From Clostridium beijerinckii (GTDB lineage: Bacteria; Bacillota; Clostridia; Clostridiales; Clostridiaceae), in NCBI RefSeq assembly GCF_018223745.1, contig NZ_CP073653.1:673001-737000 (forward strand): a DNA stretch of 64,000 nucleotides, written 5' to 3'. Shown piece by piece: positions 19,049-28,974 of this stretch. The first letter of the stretch is position 1; the number at the start of each line of letters is the position of its first letter. Both the position numbers and the translations under genes were made by a program. The notes beneath the pieces were generated by a model that saw nothing but the letters and a program-made list of their open reading frames with translations, was not told where the DNA came from and ran no database searches.

Positions 19049-19822
19049 GTGAAACTAAAAAATGTGAATATAAGAGGTTATATTACAATAGTAATTTTTA
19101 TTTTTGCTTGGGAATTTTTTTGCAGACTTAAAATATTAGATCCTGTGCTTATTCCATCTTTTTCGAAAGTTATAACTGGAATAGGTGAATTGTTTTTAAA
19201 GCAAAAACTGTTATATCATATAGAGCTAAGTTTTTATCGGTCTTTTTTAGGATTTTTACTTTCAATTATAATTGCAGTACCATTAGGTATTGCAATTAGT
19301 ATTTTAGTAAAACAAATGCAATCATCAGTAGAACTTGTTTTAGATGCGTGTTCCCAGATAAATCCATTTATTATTTATCATCTAATTATAATTATTTTAG
19401 GTGTTGGAGAATTTACGCAGATCGTAGTTATTACATGGACATGCATTTGGCCAATACTTTTTAGTACCATAACTGGAATACTTAATGTAGACGATTCTTA
19501 TATTAAACATGGAAAATCTTTTGCACTTAATAAATGGAATTTTATAAGTAAAATATTATTACCAGGTGCTTTACCGCAAATTATGCATGGTGTTAAACTA
19601 AGTCTGAATTATTCATTATTTATGCTAATAGCCGCAGAGATGATGGGAGGGAGTTCTGGCCTTGGATTTCTAATTAAATCATGTCAAAATATGTACAGAG
19701 TTGATTGGGTAATAGGAATAGTTATTGTTATAGCTATGATAGGATTGTTAATGGATTCAATAGTTATGTATTTAGAAAATAAAAACGTATATTTGAAATA
19801 TATACTCCATGAAAAAGAATAA
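19049..19822 (+). CDS. ABC transporter permease, SsuC-like (4 of 4)
   Basis: This 257-residue inner-membrane protein has the BPD_transp_1 fold, but its EAA loop is degenerate (GKSFALNKWNFISKILLPGA). GTG 19049 follows GGGAGGAG (19033-19040). With the previous gene it could make a second heterodimeric channel. No terminator was seen right after it; the next 270 bases to 20090 show no gene. Confidence 0.83.
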   Translation: MKLKNVNIRGYITIVIFIFAWEFFCRLKILDPVLIPSFSKVITGIGELFLKQKLLYHIELSFYRSFLGFLLSIIIAVPLGIAISILVKQMQSSVELVLDACSQINPFIIYHLIIIILGVGEFTQIVVITWTCIWPILFSTITGILNVDDSYIKHGKSFALNKWNFISKILLPGALPQIMHGVKLSLNYSLFMLIAAEMMGGSSGLGFLIKSCQNMYRVDWVIGIVIVIAMIGLLMDSIVMYLENKNVYLKYILHEKE

Positions 19823-20090
19823 GAAGATATAGTTTTTTATAGCATATTATACTAATTCCCACATATCTCATTTTATTCGAATGACAAAAGTATAAGTTTA
19901 AAGAGTATTTGCTTTATAAAGAATCTGTCTAACTAAGTGAAAATAATACGGTATATTATATATAGATTAATTAATGTAATAGCTTCACTTTCAGCTTAAT
20001 TTATTTTTGGGGTTCTAAAATCATAAGGGATTCTTTAATAATAAAGCTTAATATGTTATAGAAATTTTTTTGTAAAAATGAAAAAGTATA
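19823..20090. other. AT-rich gap without recognisable features
   Basis: I see no credible ORF, RNA element copy or clear terminator here, only AT-rich sequence with frequent stops in all frames before the T-box promoter. Confidence 0.6.
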
Positions 20091-20120
20091 TTGACTAATT
20101 ATTACTATATAGAATATAAT
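20091..20120 (+). promoter_or_regulatory. Sigma-A promoter of the cysteine T-box leader
   Basis: TTGACT (20091-20096) and TATAAT (20115-20120) are separated by 18 bases and sit just before a T-box leader that would begin near 20127. Confidence 0.75.
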
Positions 20121-20126
20121 AGGTAA

Positions 20127-20524
20127 TAATAAATCATAGTAATTCAATAGGAATAATAAGAAAAAAGTATAGTATATATTAATATATACTAATTATAATT
20201 TTAATGCGATGAAGGGAATAAGTATATTGAGGAAAATTTTCAGAGAGGAATTCTTAAAATAGCTGAAAGGAATTCTAAATGGAACTCTATAGAATGCATC
20301 CTGGAGTACTAAGTTGAATTTTTGGTATGTTTAAAAATAATAAGGTCGTTAAATTTAATTTTGTAGATCAATTATTTTATATACTTGAATTAGTAGGCTT
20401 AGCAGTAGTGCCTGATATAGCACATAAAGATGTTATGCGTAAGACCGATTAAATTTTAAGCATAATAATCAGAGTGGAACCGCGGAAATTTTCTGCCTCT
20501 GTTTTATAACAGGGGTCTTTTATT
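20127..20524 (+). promoter_or_regulatory. T-box leader, predicted cysteine-specific
   Basis: The conserved T-box AGAGTGGAACCGCGG (20471-20485) is followed by a terminator, CCTCTGTT paired with AACAGGGG then TCTTTT (20496-20524). A T-box start-like GATGAAGGGAATAAGTA occurs near 20208. The likely specifier is TGC (20295-20297, in GAATGCATC), a Cys codon, so uncharged tRNA-Cys would allow read-through. The distance from specifier to T-box (about 175 bases) is long. A 41-codon ORF (20327-20452) occupies that extra stretch. The nearest downstream gene is yezD-like at 20818. Confidence 0.82.
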
Positions 20525-20817
20525 TTATTCTTTAGAAATTTATACAACAGTTTCTTGAGGGAATAGTTTATTGAAAAGTTTACGAGTGTCAGAGAATAAA
20601 AAGGGAAATATACACTTATAAAAAAAGTGGGGAGCGCATTTAAGAACTTTTTATCTCCTATATAAAATGTTTTTATATGCAGATTTTTCTCACATGCATT
20701 CAAAAAAGGCAAAGGCGTAAAAGAATTATATATCAAATTTTGAGGGAAATTATATATAATTTATATAATAAAAACAAATATATAAGGTATTTATATGTAT
20801 ATCTCGGGGGTGATTGT

Positions 20818-20970
20818 GTGGCTGTTAATAGTAAAGAATTCACAGAAAATAAAAAGCTAGAAGAAATACTAAAGATGGTTGAGAAAATAAGGTATGGGTC
20901 TATAACTTTGATAATACAAGATGGAGTAATTATACAAGTAGATAAAAATGAAAAAATAAGAATAAGATAA
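20818..20970 (+). CDS. YezD-like small protein (DUF2292)
   Basis: This 50-residue cytoplasmic protein has a short DUF2292-like fold: KLEEILKMVEKIRYGSITLIIQDGVIIQVDKNEKIRI. DUF2292/YezD proteins are found with sulfur-assimilation genes in many Firmicutes, but their role is not established. GTG 20818 follows CGGGGGTGA (20806-20813); longer frames upstream have no ribosome-binding site. A weak promoter may lie at about 20740-20769 (TTGAGG, 18 bases, TATAAT). The 290-base gap between the T-box terminator and this gene shows no other ORF; the T-box probably controls it. Confidence 0.7.
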   Translation: MAVNSKEFTENKKLEEILKMVEKIRYGSITLIIQDGVIIQVDKNEKIRIR

Positions 20971-21052
20971 AAATTTACATGTGAAGGAGTATATGTTAGG
21001 AAACCAAAGAATATTGGTCTAATAAAATAATTTATAATTTTTTATAAAAATG

Positions 21053-21081
21053 TTGACATATACGAATGAGAAGAATATATT
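21053..21081 (+). promoter_or_regulatory. Sigma-A promoter of the nifD/K-like pair 2 operon
   Basis: TTGACA (21053-21058), a 17-base spacer and TATATT (21076-21081) precede RNA element copy 6 by about 60 bases, the same layout as at 1398 and 8274. Confidence 0.85.
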
Positions 21082-21144
21082 ATATAAAAAACACAGCAAT
21101 CTTATATGAATAAGAGGATATGGAAAAGAATAATATTTAAGTAA

Positions 21145-21207
21145 GTCTGACTGGAAAGCTAGAGGACATACTTCTAATTAATAGAAGTATGTCCTCTTTT
21201 CTTTTTT
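21145..21207 (+). promoter_or_regulatory. Repeated sulfur-block RNA element, copy 6
   Basis: P2 is CTGG (21151-21154), AAAG, CTAG (21159-21162). Outer helix GTCT (21145-21148) pairs with bases 21163-21167 skipping a G. The rival terminator pairs AGAGGACATACTTCT with AGAAGTATGTCCTCT and ends in a T-rich tail. It precedes nifD-like gene 2 by about 45 bases. Confidence 0.82.
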
Positions 21208-21252
21208 AAGAAAAATATTATTCTAAATAATTTAAGGAGGAAAGTCGTAATT

Positions 21253-22734
21253 ATGGGAACAATTAATTTAAAAGAATGTTCAGTGACTATAAGGGAGACA
21301 AGGTTAGGTTCAATTACTGGCTTTAATGGATCAGCCAAGGAACTTGTCACATGTGCTCATGCGGGAAAATTGAAAGATAGTTCAAGAAAATTTTCTCAAT
21401 GTATGGGATGTAACGCAGGTCATGCTTTTTGTCAATTATCTATGATAAGAGATGCAGTTGTTGTTAATCATGCACCTATAGGATGCGCAGGTGATTTCTT
21501 TGGATTTAATTTTACTTATAGAGTCGAACAGATGAAAAGAGAGCTTCCGGCTACAATAGGAAGATATTTTAGTACCTGCATTGAAGAAAAAGATACTGTT
21601 TTCGGTGCAGCTAAGAAATTAGAGGATACCGTAAGAGAAGCATATAAAAGAACCAAACCTAATGCAATCTTTGTTACAACTTCTTGTGCATCTGGGATCA
21701 TAGGTGAGGATGTAGATGCGATAACTGAAAATTTGTCAAAAGAGCTAGGTATACCAGTTATATCATGTTCTTGTGAAGGGTTTAGATCTAAAATATGGAC
21801 AACAGGCTTTGATGCTGCTTATCACTCAATTTTAAGAAAGTTAGTAAAGCCGCCTAGAAAGAAAACAAATAAAATCAATGTAGCTAATTTCTGGGGAAGT
21901 CATATTTTTGATGAATTTTTAAATAGATTGGGTTATGAAGCACAATATATTGTACCATTTTCAACGGTTGCAGAACTTGAGTATATTTCAGAGGCAGCAG
22001 CAACAATCCATATATGCCCATCCCTTAGCACTTATTTAGGGGCAGCTTTAGAACAAGAATATGGAGTCAAAGAAATAAAGTCTCCACCAGCCTATGGTAT
22101 AGAAGGAACAGATATATGGATGAGAGAGATTGGCAGAGTATTAGGCAAAGAGGAAGAAATTGAAGAAATTATAAAAGAAGAGCATGAAAGGGTACTACCT
22201 AAACTTGAAGAATATAGAGACAAACTAAAAGGGAAGACAGCATATGTAACAGCGGGAGCTGCTCATGGTCATGCAATAATAGCAATGCTTAGAGAGCTTG
22301 GGTTAAATGTTCAAGGGGCAGCAATATTTCATCATGATCCTCTATATGACAATAAAGATAAAACTTCGGATGCTTTAGCTCAAACAGTCAATATTTATGG
22401 TGATATCAAGCACTACAATGTTTGTAATAAACAAGCCTATGAATTGGTTAATATATTAAACAGAGTAAAACCAGATCTTATGATTGCAAGACATGGTGGA
22501 ATGACTATGTGGGGGGCAAAGCTTGGAATACCAACTTTATTAATTGGGGATGAGCAATTTGGTTTTGGATATCAGGGAGTTTTAAATTATGCTTCAAGAA
22601 TAGTTGAAACCCTTGATAATAGAGAATTTGTAAGTAATTTAGCCAAGCATAGTACTATGCCTTATACAAAATGGTGGCTAGATCAAGATCCATTTACTTT
22701 CTTAGGAGGTAATAGTAGTGTCGAAAATTATTGA
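21253..22734 (+). CDS. Nitrogenase-like alpha (NifD-type) subunit 2, divergent
   Basis: This 493-residue nitrogenase-like alpha subunit has P-cluster cysteines C60 (AFCQL), C78 (PIGCAG) and C145 (TSCASG), and cofactor cysteine C255 (HICPSLSTY). The His195 position reads GFDAAYH and the His442 position FGFGYQG, so both nitrogenase histidines are missing. It lacks the C-rich GCxxxC insert of subunits 1 and 3 but has its own CMGC pair (C50, C53). It is clearly the outgroup of the three. AAGGAGGAAAG precedes the ATG. The likely role is reduction of a different organosulfur substrate; this is inferred. Confidence 0.87.
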   Translation: MGTINLKECSVTIRETRLGSITGFNGSAKELVTCAHAGKLKDSSRKFSQCMGCNAGHAFCQLSMIRDAVVVNHAPIGCAGDFFGFNFTYRVEQMKRELPATIGRYFSTCIEEKDTVFGAAKKLEDTVREAYKRTKPNAIFVTTSCASGIIGEDVDAITENLSKELGIPVISCSCEGFRSKIWTTGFDAAYHSILRKLVKPPRKKTNKINVANFWGSHIFDEFLNRLGYEAQYIVPFSTVAELEYISEAAATIHICPSLSTYLGAALEQEYGVKEIKSPPAYGIEGTDIWMREIGRVLGKEEEIEEIIKEEHERVLPKLEEYRDKLKGKTAYVTAGAAHGHAIIAMLRELGLNVQGAAIFHHDPLYDNKDKTSDALAQTVNIYGDIKHYNVCNKQAYELVNILNRVKPDLMIARHGGMTMWGAKLGIPTLLIGDEQFGFGYQGVLNYASRIVETLDNREFVSNLAKHSTMPYTKWWLDQDPFTFLGGNSSVENY

Positions 22735-24046
22735 ACAACCTAGATTTTCCTGTGCTTTAGGAGCACAGCAAACAGTAATAGCCATAAAACGAGGAGTTCC
22801 TATACTACATTCTGGACCAGGATGCAGTAATAAAATTAGTTCTTTAATAGGACAAGGTGAAGGCTATGCTGGAGGAAATACAATTCCGTGTACTAATGCT
22901 ACAGAAGCTGATGTAGTGTTTGGTGGGGAACGAAAACTTAAGAATGTTATTGAGGGAGCTTTCCAAGTAATAGATGCTGATTTGTATGTGGTACTTACTG
23001 GATGCACATCAGATATTGTTGGAGATGATGTAGGAAGTGTTACGTCAAAATATCAAGAAGGAGATAAACCTATTGTATATGTAGAGACAGGTGGATTTAA
23101 AAGCAATAATTACGTAAGTCATAGTGAAGTTGTCAATGCAATAATAGATCAATATGTAGATAAATTCAAAAATAGCAATGGAGTAAAAAAGGGGCTCGTA
23201 AATGTATTTGCAACAGTACCTTATCAAGATCCATATTGGAGTGGAAATTTAGAAGAAATAAAAAGAGTTCTTGAAGGTATTGGTTTAGAAGTAAATATAC
23301 TTTTTGGAAATGAATCTAATGGTATTGAAGAATGGAAGACAATACCTAATGCAGAGTTTAATATAGTTGCAAGTTCATGGGTAGGATTAAATATTGCAGA
23401 ACATCTAAAAAATAAATATAAAACACCATACGTGCATTTTCCATACTTGCCAATAGGAGCAATTGCGACATCAAGATTTTTAAGACAAATTGGTGAATTT
23501 GGGCATTTAGATAAAAATAAAGTTGAGAATTTTATAAAGAAAGAGGAAGAAAAATTTTATTTTCATATAGAAAAAACTGCGGACTTTATGCTTGAGTTTA
23601 GATATGGATTACCTAGAAAATTCTACAGTATTTTGGATTCATCATATTCCTTAGGTTTTTCTAAATTTTTATTAAATGAACTGGGTATACTTCCTGGAAA
23701 GCAATTTATTATTGATGATACACCAGAACAATATAAAGAATCTATAATAAAAGAATTTAAGAATATATCTGAGTATAGATCAGCAGAAGTTGAATTTAAT
23801 GTAGATGCTGGCGCAGTTCAATTGGAAATAGAAAAGGAAAAAGAAAAAGATTTTCAAGAAGGCAGGGCTTTAATACTTGGAAGTGGCTGGGATAGAGATT
23901 TAGCGGCAAAATTAAATGCAGATTTGCTTATCACTAGTGTGCCAGTAACATATAGACTTGTATTAAATTGTGGTTACGCAGGATACAATGGGGGGCTTAG
24001 AGCAATTGAGGATATATATGATAGAGTGCTAAACACCTATAGATAA
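22718..24046 (+). CDS. Nitrogenase-like beta (NifK-type) subunit 2
   Basis: This 442-residue partner of alpha subunit 2 has P-cluster cysteines C12 (FSCALG), C36 (GPGC) and C96 (TGCTSDIVGDD). GTG 22718 with AGGAGGT just upstream lies inside the end of the alpha gene (17-base overlap), so the two are translationally coupled. Subunit 2 retains the FRYGLPRK segment that subunit 1 has lost. It is followed by a 257-base gap and the second MetY-like gene. Confidence 0.87.
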   Translation: MSKIIEQPRFSCALGAQQTVIAIKRGVPILHSGPGCSNKISSLIGQGEGYAGGNTIPCTNATEADVVFGGERKLKNVIEGAFQVIDADLYVVLTGCTSDIVGDDVGSVTSKYQEGDKPIVYVETGGFKSNNYVSHSEVVNAIIDQYVDKFKNSNGVKKGLVNVFATVPYQDPYWSGNLEEIKRVLEGIGLEVNILFGNESNGIEEWKTIPNAEFNIVASSWVGLNIAEHLKNKYKTPYVHFPYLPIGAIATSRFLRQIGEFGHLDKNKVENFIKKEEEKFYFHIEKTADFMLEFRYGLPRKFYSILDSSYSLGFSKFLLNELGILPGKQFIIDDTPEQYKESIIKEFKNISEYRSAEVEFNVDAGAVQLEIEKEKEKDFQEGRALILGSGWDRDLAAKLNADLLITSVPVTYRLVLNCGYAGYNGGLRAIEDIYDRVLNTYR

Positions 24047-24303
24047 ATATGAAAATATGTAAGAGTTTAAATATGTATATAGTTAAATAGAAAAAAATTT
24101 AACTATTTAAATATGTATCTAGATAAGAATTTAAATATATAAATATTTATAGATAAATAGCGGGTTTGAGATGGATTTAAGCCAACCAAATATAAAAGAT
24201 GAAAGGGATTATATGGATTTATAGAGGTTTTAAATATGAGCGTTTTTATAAGAATTATTAATGCAAATTAACATCAATAATTGATAAATTTGGAGGGAGA
24301 AAG
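24047..24303 (+). other. Gap with short AT-rich repeats
   Basis: TTTAAATATGTAT-like units recur four times between about 24060 and 24160, and TAGTTAAAT / ATTTAACTA form a small hairpin (about 24079-24107) without a good T run. No gene is seen. The repeats are simple and may be chance in AT-rich DNA. Confidence 0.4.
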
Positions 24304-25602
24304 ATGAGTAATTACAAGTTCGATACTATTAAAGTTAGAGGAGGATACAATCCAAAGGAACATAATGATGCTGTATCAGTACCGATATATGCAACAGCAT
24401 CTTTTGAAGTAGGTGAAGCAGAAAGATTTGATAGGTTAGCGAGTCTTTCAGAAGAAGGTTTTATTTATAGCAGACTTGGAAATCCAACAGTTAGTGTCTT
24501 GGAAAATAGAATAGCTTCTTTGGATGGTGGCATAGCAGCGGTAGGCGTTGCATCAGGAATGGCAGCTATAACTTATGCATTACTTGCAGTAGCAGAAGGG
24601 GGAGGAAGAATTTTAACAACACATCAATTGTATGGTGGAACCGTAGATGCTTTAAAAAAACTTTATCCTAAGTTCGGAATCCAAATTGACAGGATTGAAG
24701 ATGACAATGATATTGAGGAATTTAGAAAATCTATAAAAGAAGACACAAAAGCAATTTTTATAGAAACTATAAGTAACCCTAATGCAGCATTATATGATTT
24801 AGAGGCAATCGCTAAGATAGCACATGAAAATAATATTCCACTAATTGTTGATAATACATTCGCAACACCATATCTATTTAATCCTATTAAATATGGAGCA
24901 GATATAGTAATATACTCAGCAACAAAAGCCCTAAGTGGCCATGGAAACGTGATTGCAGGAGTAATAGTTGATAGTGGTAAATTCAATTGGGCAAATGGAA
25001 GGTATCCTCAGTTTTCTGAACCGTACTTTACTCTAAAAGATTTAGAGGGAAATGAAAGAAGTTATATAGATGTATTTAAAGAAAGTGCATTTGCTGGAAA
25101 AATCAGATTAGATTATCTAACATATTTTGGAGCAGTTTTAAGTCCTTTTGATGCTTATTTGATATTAATAGGTTTAGAAACATTATCTGAAAGGGTCCAG
25201 AAGCAAATTAATAATACAAGAAAAATAATAGATTATCTTAAAAATGAAGAATCTGTTGCCTGGATAAATTATCCTGAAATCGAGGGAAGCCCATATAAAT
25301 TTTTAGCAGATAAATATTTTGCTAAAGGAGCAGGATCAACCTTTACTTTTGGTTTTAAAGGAAATACAGAACAAATTTATAAATTAATAAATTCAGTAAA
25401 ACTATTTAGTTATCAGGCAAATGTTGGAGATGCAAGATCTTTAATAGTTAATGTACCTAAAACAACCCATGGAGAATTAACAGAGGAACAATTAAAATTA
25501 GCAAGAATTCCTCAAGAAACTATTAGGCTTTCAATTGGCCTTGAGGATTCTGAAGATTTAATTAATGATTTAAGACAAGCTTTTAAGGAAGCTTTAAGCT
25601 AA
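24304..25602 (+). CDS. O-acetylhomoserine sulfhydrylase-like PLP enzyme, copy 2
   Basis: This is a 432-residue Cys/Met metabolism PLP enzyme. The PLP lysine is K208 in SATKALSGHG, with ASGMAAITY and VDNTFATP nearby. Its overall length and insert (YFTLKDLEGNERSYIDVFKE) match the MetY type. It is clearly different from copy 1 (8546-9835), so the two may accept different thiols. It sits between nitrogenase-like pair 2 and nifH, which places thiol capture directly beside the putative thiol-releasing enzyme. GGAGGGAGA precedes the ATG. Confidence 0.88.
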   Translation: MSNYKFDTIKVRGGYNPKEHNDAVSVPIYATASFEVGEAERFDRLASLSEEGFIYSRLGNPTVSVLENRIASLDGGIAAVGVASGMAAITYALLAVAEGGGRILTTHQLYGGTVDALKKLYPKFGIQIDRIEDDNDIEEFRKSIKEDTKAIFIETISNPNAALYDLEAIAKIAHENNIPLIVDNTFATPYLFNPIKYGADIVIYSATKALSGHGNVIAGVIVDSGKFNWANGRYPQFSEPYFTLKDLEGNERSYIDVFKESAFAGKIRLDYLTYFGAVLSPFDAYLILIGLETLSERVQKQINNTRKIIDYLKNEESVAWINYPEIEGSPYKFLADKYFAKGAGSTFTFGFKGNTEQIYKLINSVKLFSYQANVGDARSLIVNVPKTTHGELTEEQLKLARIPQETIRLSIGLEDSEDLINDLRQAFKEALS

Positions 25603-25698
25603 GTATAGGGAAAGTTTAAAAATACTTTAGGTATATTAAAATAGGGAAATGACCAATTAAAAGAATTCATATTTTTATATGCCGATAAGTTTTAATAA

Positions 25699-26577
<879 letters not shown>

Positions 26578-26654
26578 TTTAAAATCTTTTAGACATATTA
26601 TAAGGAATAGGAAGACTTAAAACATCACTATTCGAGGTAATGGGAGGCAATTTT

Positions 26655-27434
26655 ATGATAACTGTTAAGAATATAAGTAAAACATTCAATACTCCAACAG
26701 GAAAAGTTGAGGTGTTGAGAGATATAAGCCTAGAAATAGCGCGAGGGGATATATTTGGAGTAATTGGTTTTAGCGGCGCAGGTAAATCGACATTAATACG
26801 TTGTTTAAATGGCCTTGAAAAACCCGATTCTGGTAATATAATCATTGGAGAAAATGAGATAACTAAGTTAAATGGAAAAGAATTAAGAAGTGCTAGAAAA
26901 AAAATAGGTATGATATTTCAACAATTTAATTTATTTGATTCAAAAACTGTTTATGAAAATATTGCTTTTCCATTAGAAATTTCAGGATATAAGAAAGAGG
27001 CAATAAAGAGAAGAGTTGAAGAGATATTGGAATTAGTTGAATTGTCAGAAAAAAGGGATTCATATCCACTTCAACTAAGTGGAGGGCAAAAACAAAGGGT
27101 TGGTATTGCAAGAGCTTTGGCTAATGATCCGGATGTACTTTTAAGTGATGAAGCAACTTCTGCTTTAGATCCACAAACCACCTTTTCAATTTTAGAACTT
27201 TTGAAAAATATAAACCAAAGGTTAAGCTTAACAATAGTGATAATAACACACGAACTAGATGTGTTAAGGTATTGCACTAATAATATGGTAGTTTTAGAAG
27301 ATGGTCATATAGTAGAAGAGGGGAATACAGAAAACTTATTTTTAAATCCTAAAAGTGATACTTTAAAGAAATTTATAACAATAACAGAAGGATTTCAAAA
27401 TAATAGGAAATTTTCAGGGGGGGAAGGAATATGA
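26655..27434 (+). CDS. MetN-like ABC transporter ATP-binding protein
   Basis: This 259-residue ATPase has Walker A GFSGAGKST, signature LSGGQKQR, Walker [13 protein letters not shown] and switch IITHELDV. It lacks most of the C-terminal NIL domain seen in the metNIQ operon copy (43194-44159), so methionine allosteric control is probably lost. ATG 26655 follows GGGAGG (26642-26647). The next gene overlaps (ATGA). It sits between nifH and nifX, so it should import a sulfur compound for the nitrogenase-like system. Confidence 0.88.
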   Translation: MITVKNISKTFNTPTGKVEVLRDISLEIARGDIFGVIGFSGAGKSTLIRCLNGLEKPDSGNIIIGENEITKLNGKELRSARKKIGMIFQQFNLFDSKTVYENIAFPLEISGYKKEAIKRRVEEILELVELSEKRDSYPLQLSGGQKQRVGIARALANDPDVLLSDEATSALDPQTTFSILELLKNINQRLSLTIVIITHELDVLRYCTNNMVVLEDGHIVEEGNTENLFLNPKSDTLKKFITITEGFQNNRKFSGGEGI

Positions 27435-28099
27435 GCAATGATTTAGTTAAATTGCTTTTAGTTGGAACAGAGGAAACTTTATATATGGTATTGCTTTCAT
27501 CCATAGTAGCCTTTTTGATAGGTGTGCCAATTGGAGTATTATTGGTTGTTACGGATAAAGGCGGAATTTTTCCTTTATATAAAGTTAACAAAATCGCTGG
27601 TTTCTTAATTAATGTAATAAGATCCACGCCTGAAATAATATTAATAATTATATTATTGCCATTATCAAAATTTATTGTTGGGACCACATTAGGTGCAAAT
27701 GCAGCAATAGTATCTATTTCAATAGGTTCAGCTCCATTTATTGCGAGAATAATTGAAAACAGCTTAAAGGAAGTTGAATTTGGAAAAATAGAAGCTGCAG
27801 AATCAATGGGTGCAACTCCTATTGATATAATAAAAAAAGTTCTGCTTCCAGAAGCTCTTCCTTCAATTGTAAGAGGAATAACTATAGCAATTATAGGAAT
27901 AATAGGCTTTACAGCTATAGCAGGTGCAATTGGTGCTGGTGGACTTGGAAGTTTAGCTATAAGATTTGGCTACCAAAGATTTCGTACAGATGTACTTATA
28001 GGGACTGTAGTTATTCTAGTTATTATAGTACAAGCTATACAGCTTATTGGAGATCTCATCGCAAAGTCAATTAATAAGAAGAGATTTAAGTTTGAATAA
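27431..28099 (+). CDS. MetI-like ABC transporter permease
   Basis: This 222-residue membrane permease has MetI-type motifs: GVPIGVLLVVT, INVIRSTPEIILII, an EAA loop AAESMGATPIDIIKKVLLPEA and GAIGAGGLG. It overlaps the ATPase gene by four bases (ATGA). Its nearest parallel in the window is metI at 44159. Confidence 0.9.
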   Translation: MSNDLVKLLLVGTEETLYMVLLSSIVAFLIGVPIGVLLVVTDKGGIFPLYKVNKIAGFLINVIRSTPEIILIIILLPLSKFIVGTTLGANAAIVSISIGSAPFIARIIENSLKEVEFGKIEAAESMGATPIDIIKKVLLPEALPSIVRGITIAIIGIIGFTAIAGAIGAGGLGSLAIRFGYQRFRTDVLIGTVVILVIIVQAIQLIGDLIAKSINKKRFKFE

Positions 28100-28115
28100 A
28101 TATGGAGGGATTAAA

Positions 28116-28961
28116 TTGAAGAAAAAATTATTATCAATAATTACAAGTGGATTACTTTTAGTAGGAGTATTTGCTGGATGCTCAGCTAACAAAGAAGATG
28201 CAAGCAAAGCTACAAGTGCATCAACAACAACTGAAAAGAGCGAAGTGACTTTAAAAGTAGGTGCAGCATTAACACCGCATGCTGAGATATTAGAGCATAT
28301 TAAGCCAAAACTAAAGGAACAAGGTATTAACTTAGAAATAGTGACCCTTGATGATGAAGGCCAGCTAAATCCGGCATTGGATGAAAAGCAAATTGATGCA
28401 AATTATTTTCAACATGTTCCTTACTTAGAGTCTGTATCAAAAGAAAAAGGATACGACTTTGAAGTGGCAGGAAAAATACACGTTGAGCCTATAGGATTAT
28501 ATTCTAATAAACTTAAATCAATAAATGATTTACAAGATGGGGATAAGATAGGTATACCTAATAACCCTTCAAATGAATATAGAGCTTTAGTTCTTCTTGA
28601 AAAAAATGGACTAATTAAACTAAAAAGTGGATTAGAAAATTATTCTGCGACACCAAATGATATAGCTGAAAATCCTAAACATCTTCAATTTGTAGAGGCA
28701 GATGTAGCACAATTACCTAGATCTCTTGGAGATTTAGCGGGAGCAGTAATAAATACTAATATAATTTTAGATGCTAAAATTGATCCAAATACAGCAATTC
28801 TTAGGGAAGATGGAGATTCTCCTTACGCAAATGTAATTACGGTTAGAAAAGGAGATAAAGATAGAAAAGAAATCAAGGCACTTATTTCAGTCCTAACTAC
28901 AGATGATGTTAAAAACTTTATTAAAGAAAAATATGGTTCTGCGGTAGTTCCAGCATTTTAA
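28116..28961 (+). CDS. MetQ-like substrate-binding lipoprotein
   Basis: This 281-residue lipoprotein has lipobox FAGC (around residue 20) and the MetQ motifs KVGAALTPHAEIL and DANYFQHVPYLES. The start is TTG 28116 with TGGAGGG (28103-28109) upstream; longer reading is artefactual. Methionine-binding proteins bind L- or D-methionine or derivatives; here a methylated or oxidised sulfur compound is possible. It is followed 13 bases later by the nifX-like gene. Confidence 0.9.
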   Translation: MKKKLLSIITSGLLLVGVFAGCSANKEDASKATSASTTTEKSEVTLKVGAALTPHAEILEHIKPKLKEQGINLEIVTLDDEGQLNPALDEKQIDANYFQHVPYLESVSKEKGYDFEVAGKIHVEPIGLYSNKLKSINDLQDGDKIGIPNNPSNEYRALVLLEKNGLIKLKSGLENYSATPNDIAENPKHLQFVEADVAQLPRSLGDLAGAVINTNIILDAKIDPNTAILREDGDSPYANVITVRKGDKDRKEIKALISVLTTDDVKNFIKEKYGSAVVPAF

Positions 28962-28974
28962 AGAGGAGGAAGAT

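Noticed and set aside
20327..20452. 41-codon ORF inside the T-box leader as a real gene
   Set aside because: It has no ribosome-binding site and overlaps conserved leader pairing (GGTCGTTA with TAAGACC). The hydrophobic segment LELVGLAVV is suggestive of a membrane-protein fragment but not enough to call a gene.
24047..24303. CRISPR-like or tandem repeat array
   Set aside because: The TTTAAATATGTAT-like units are short, imperfect and unevenly spaced in AT-rich DNA, with no cas genes.
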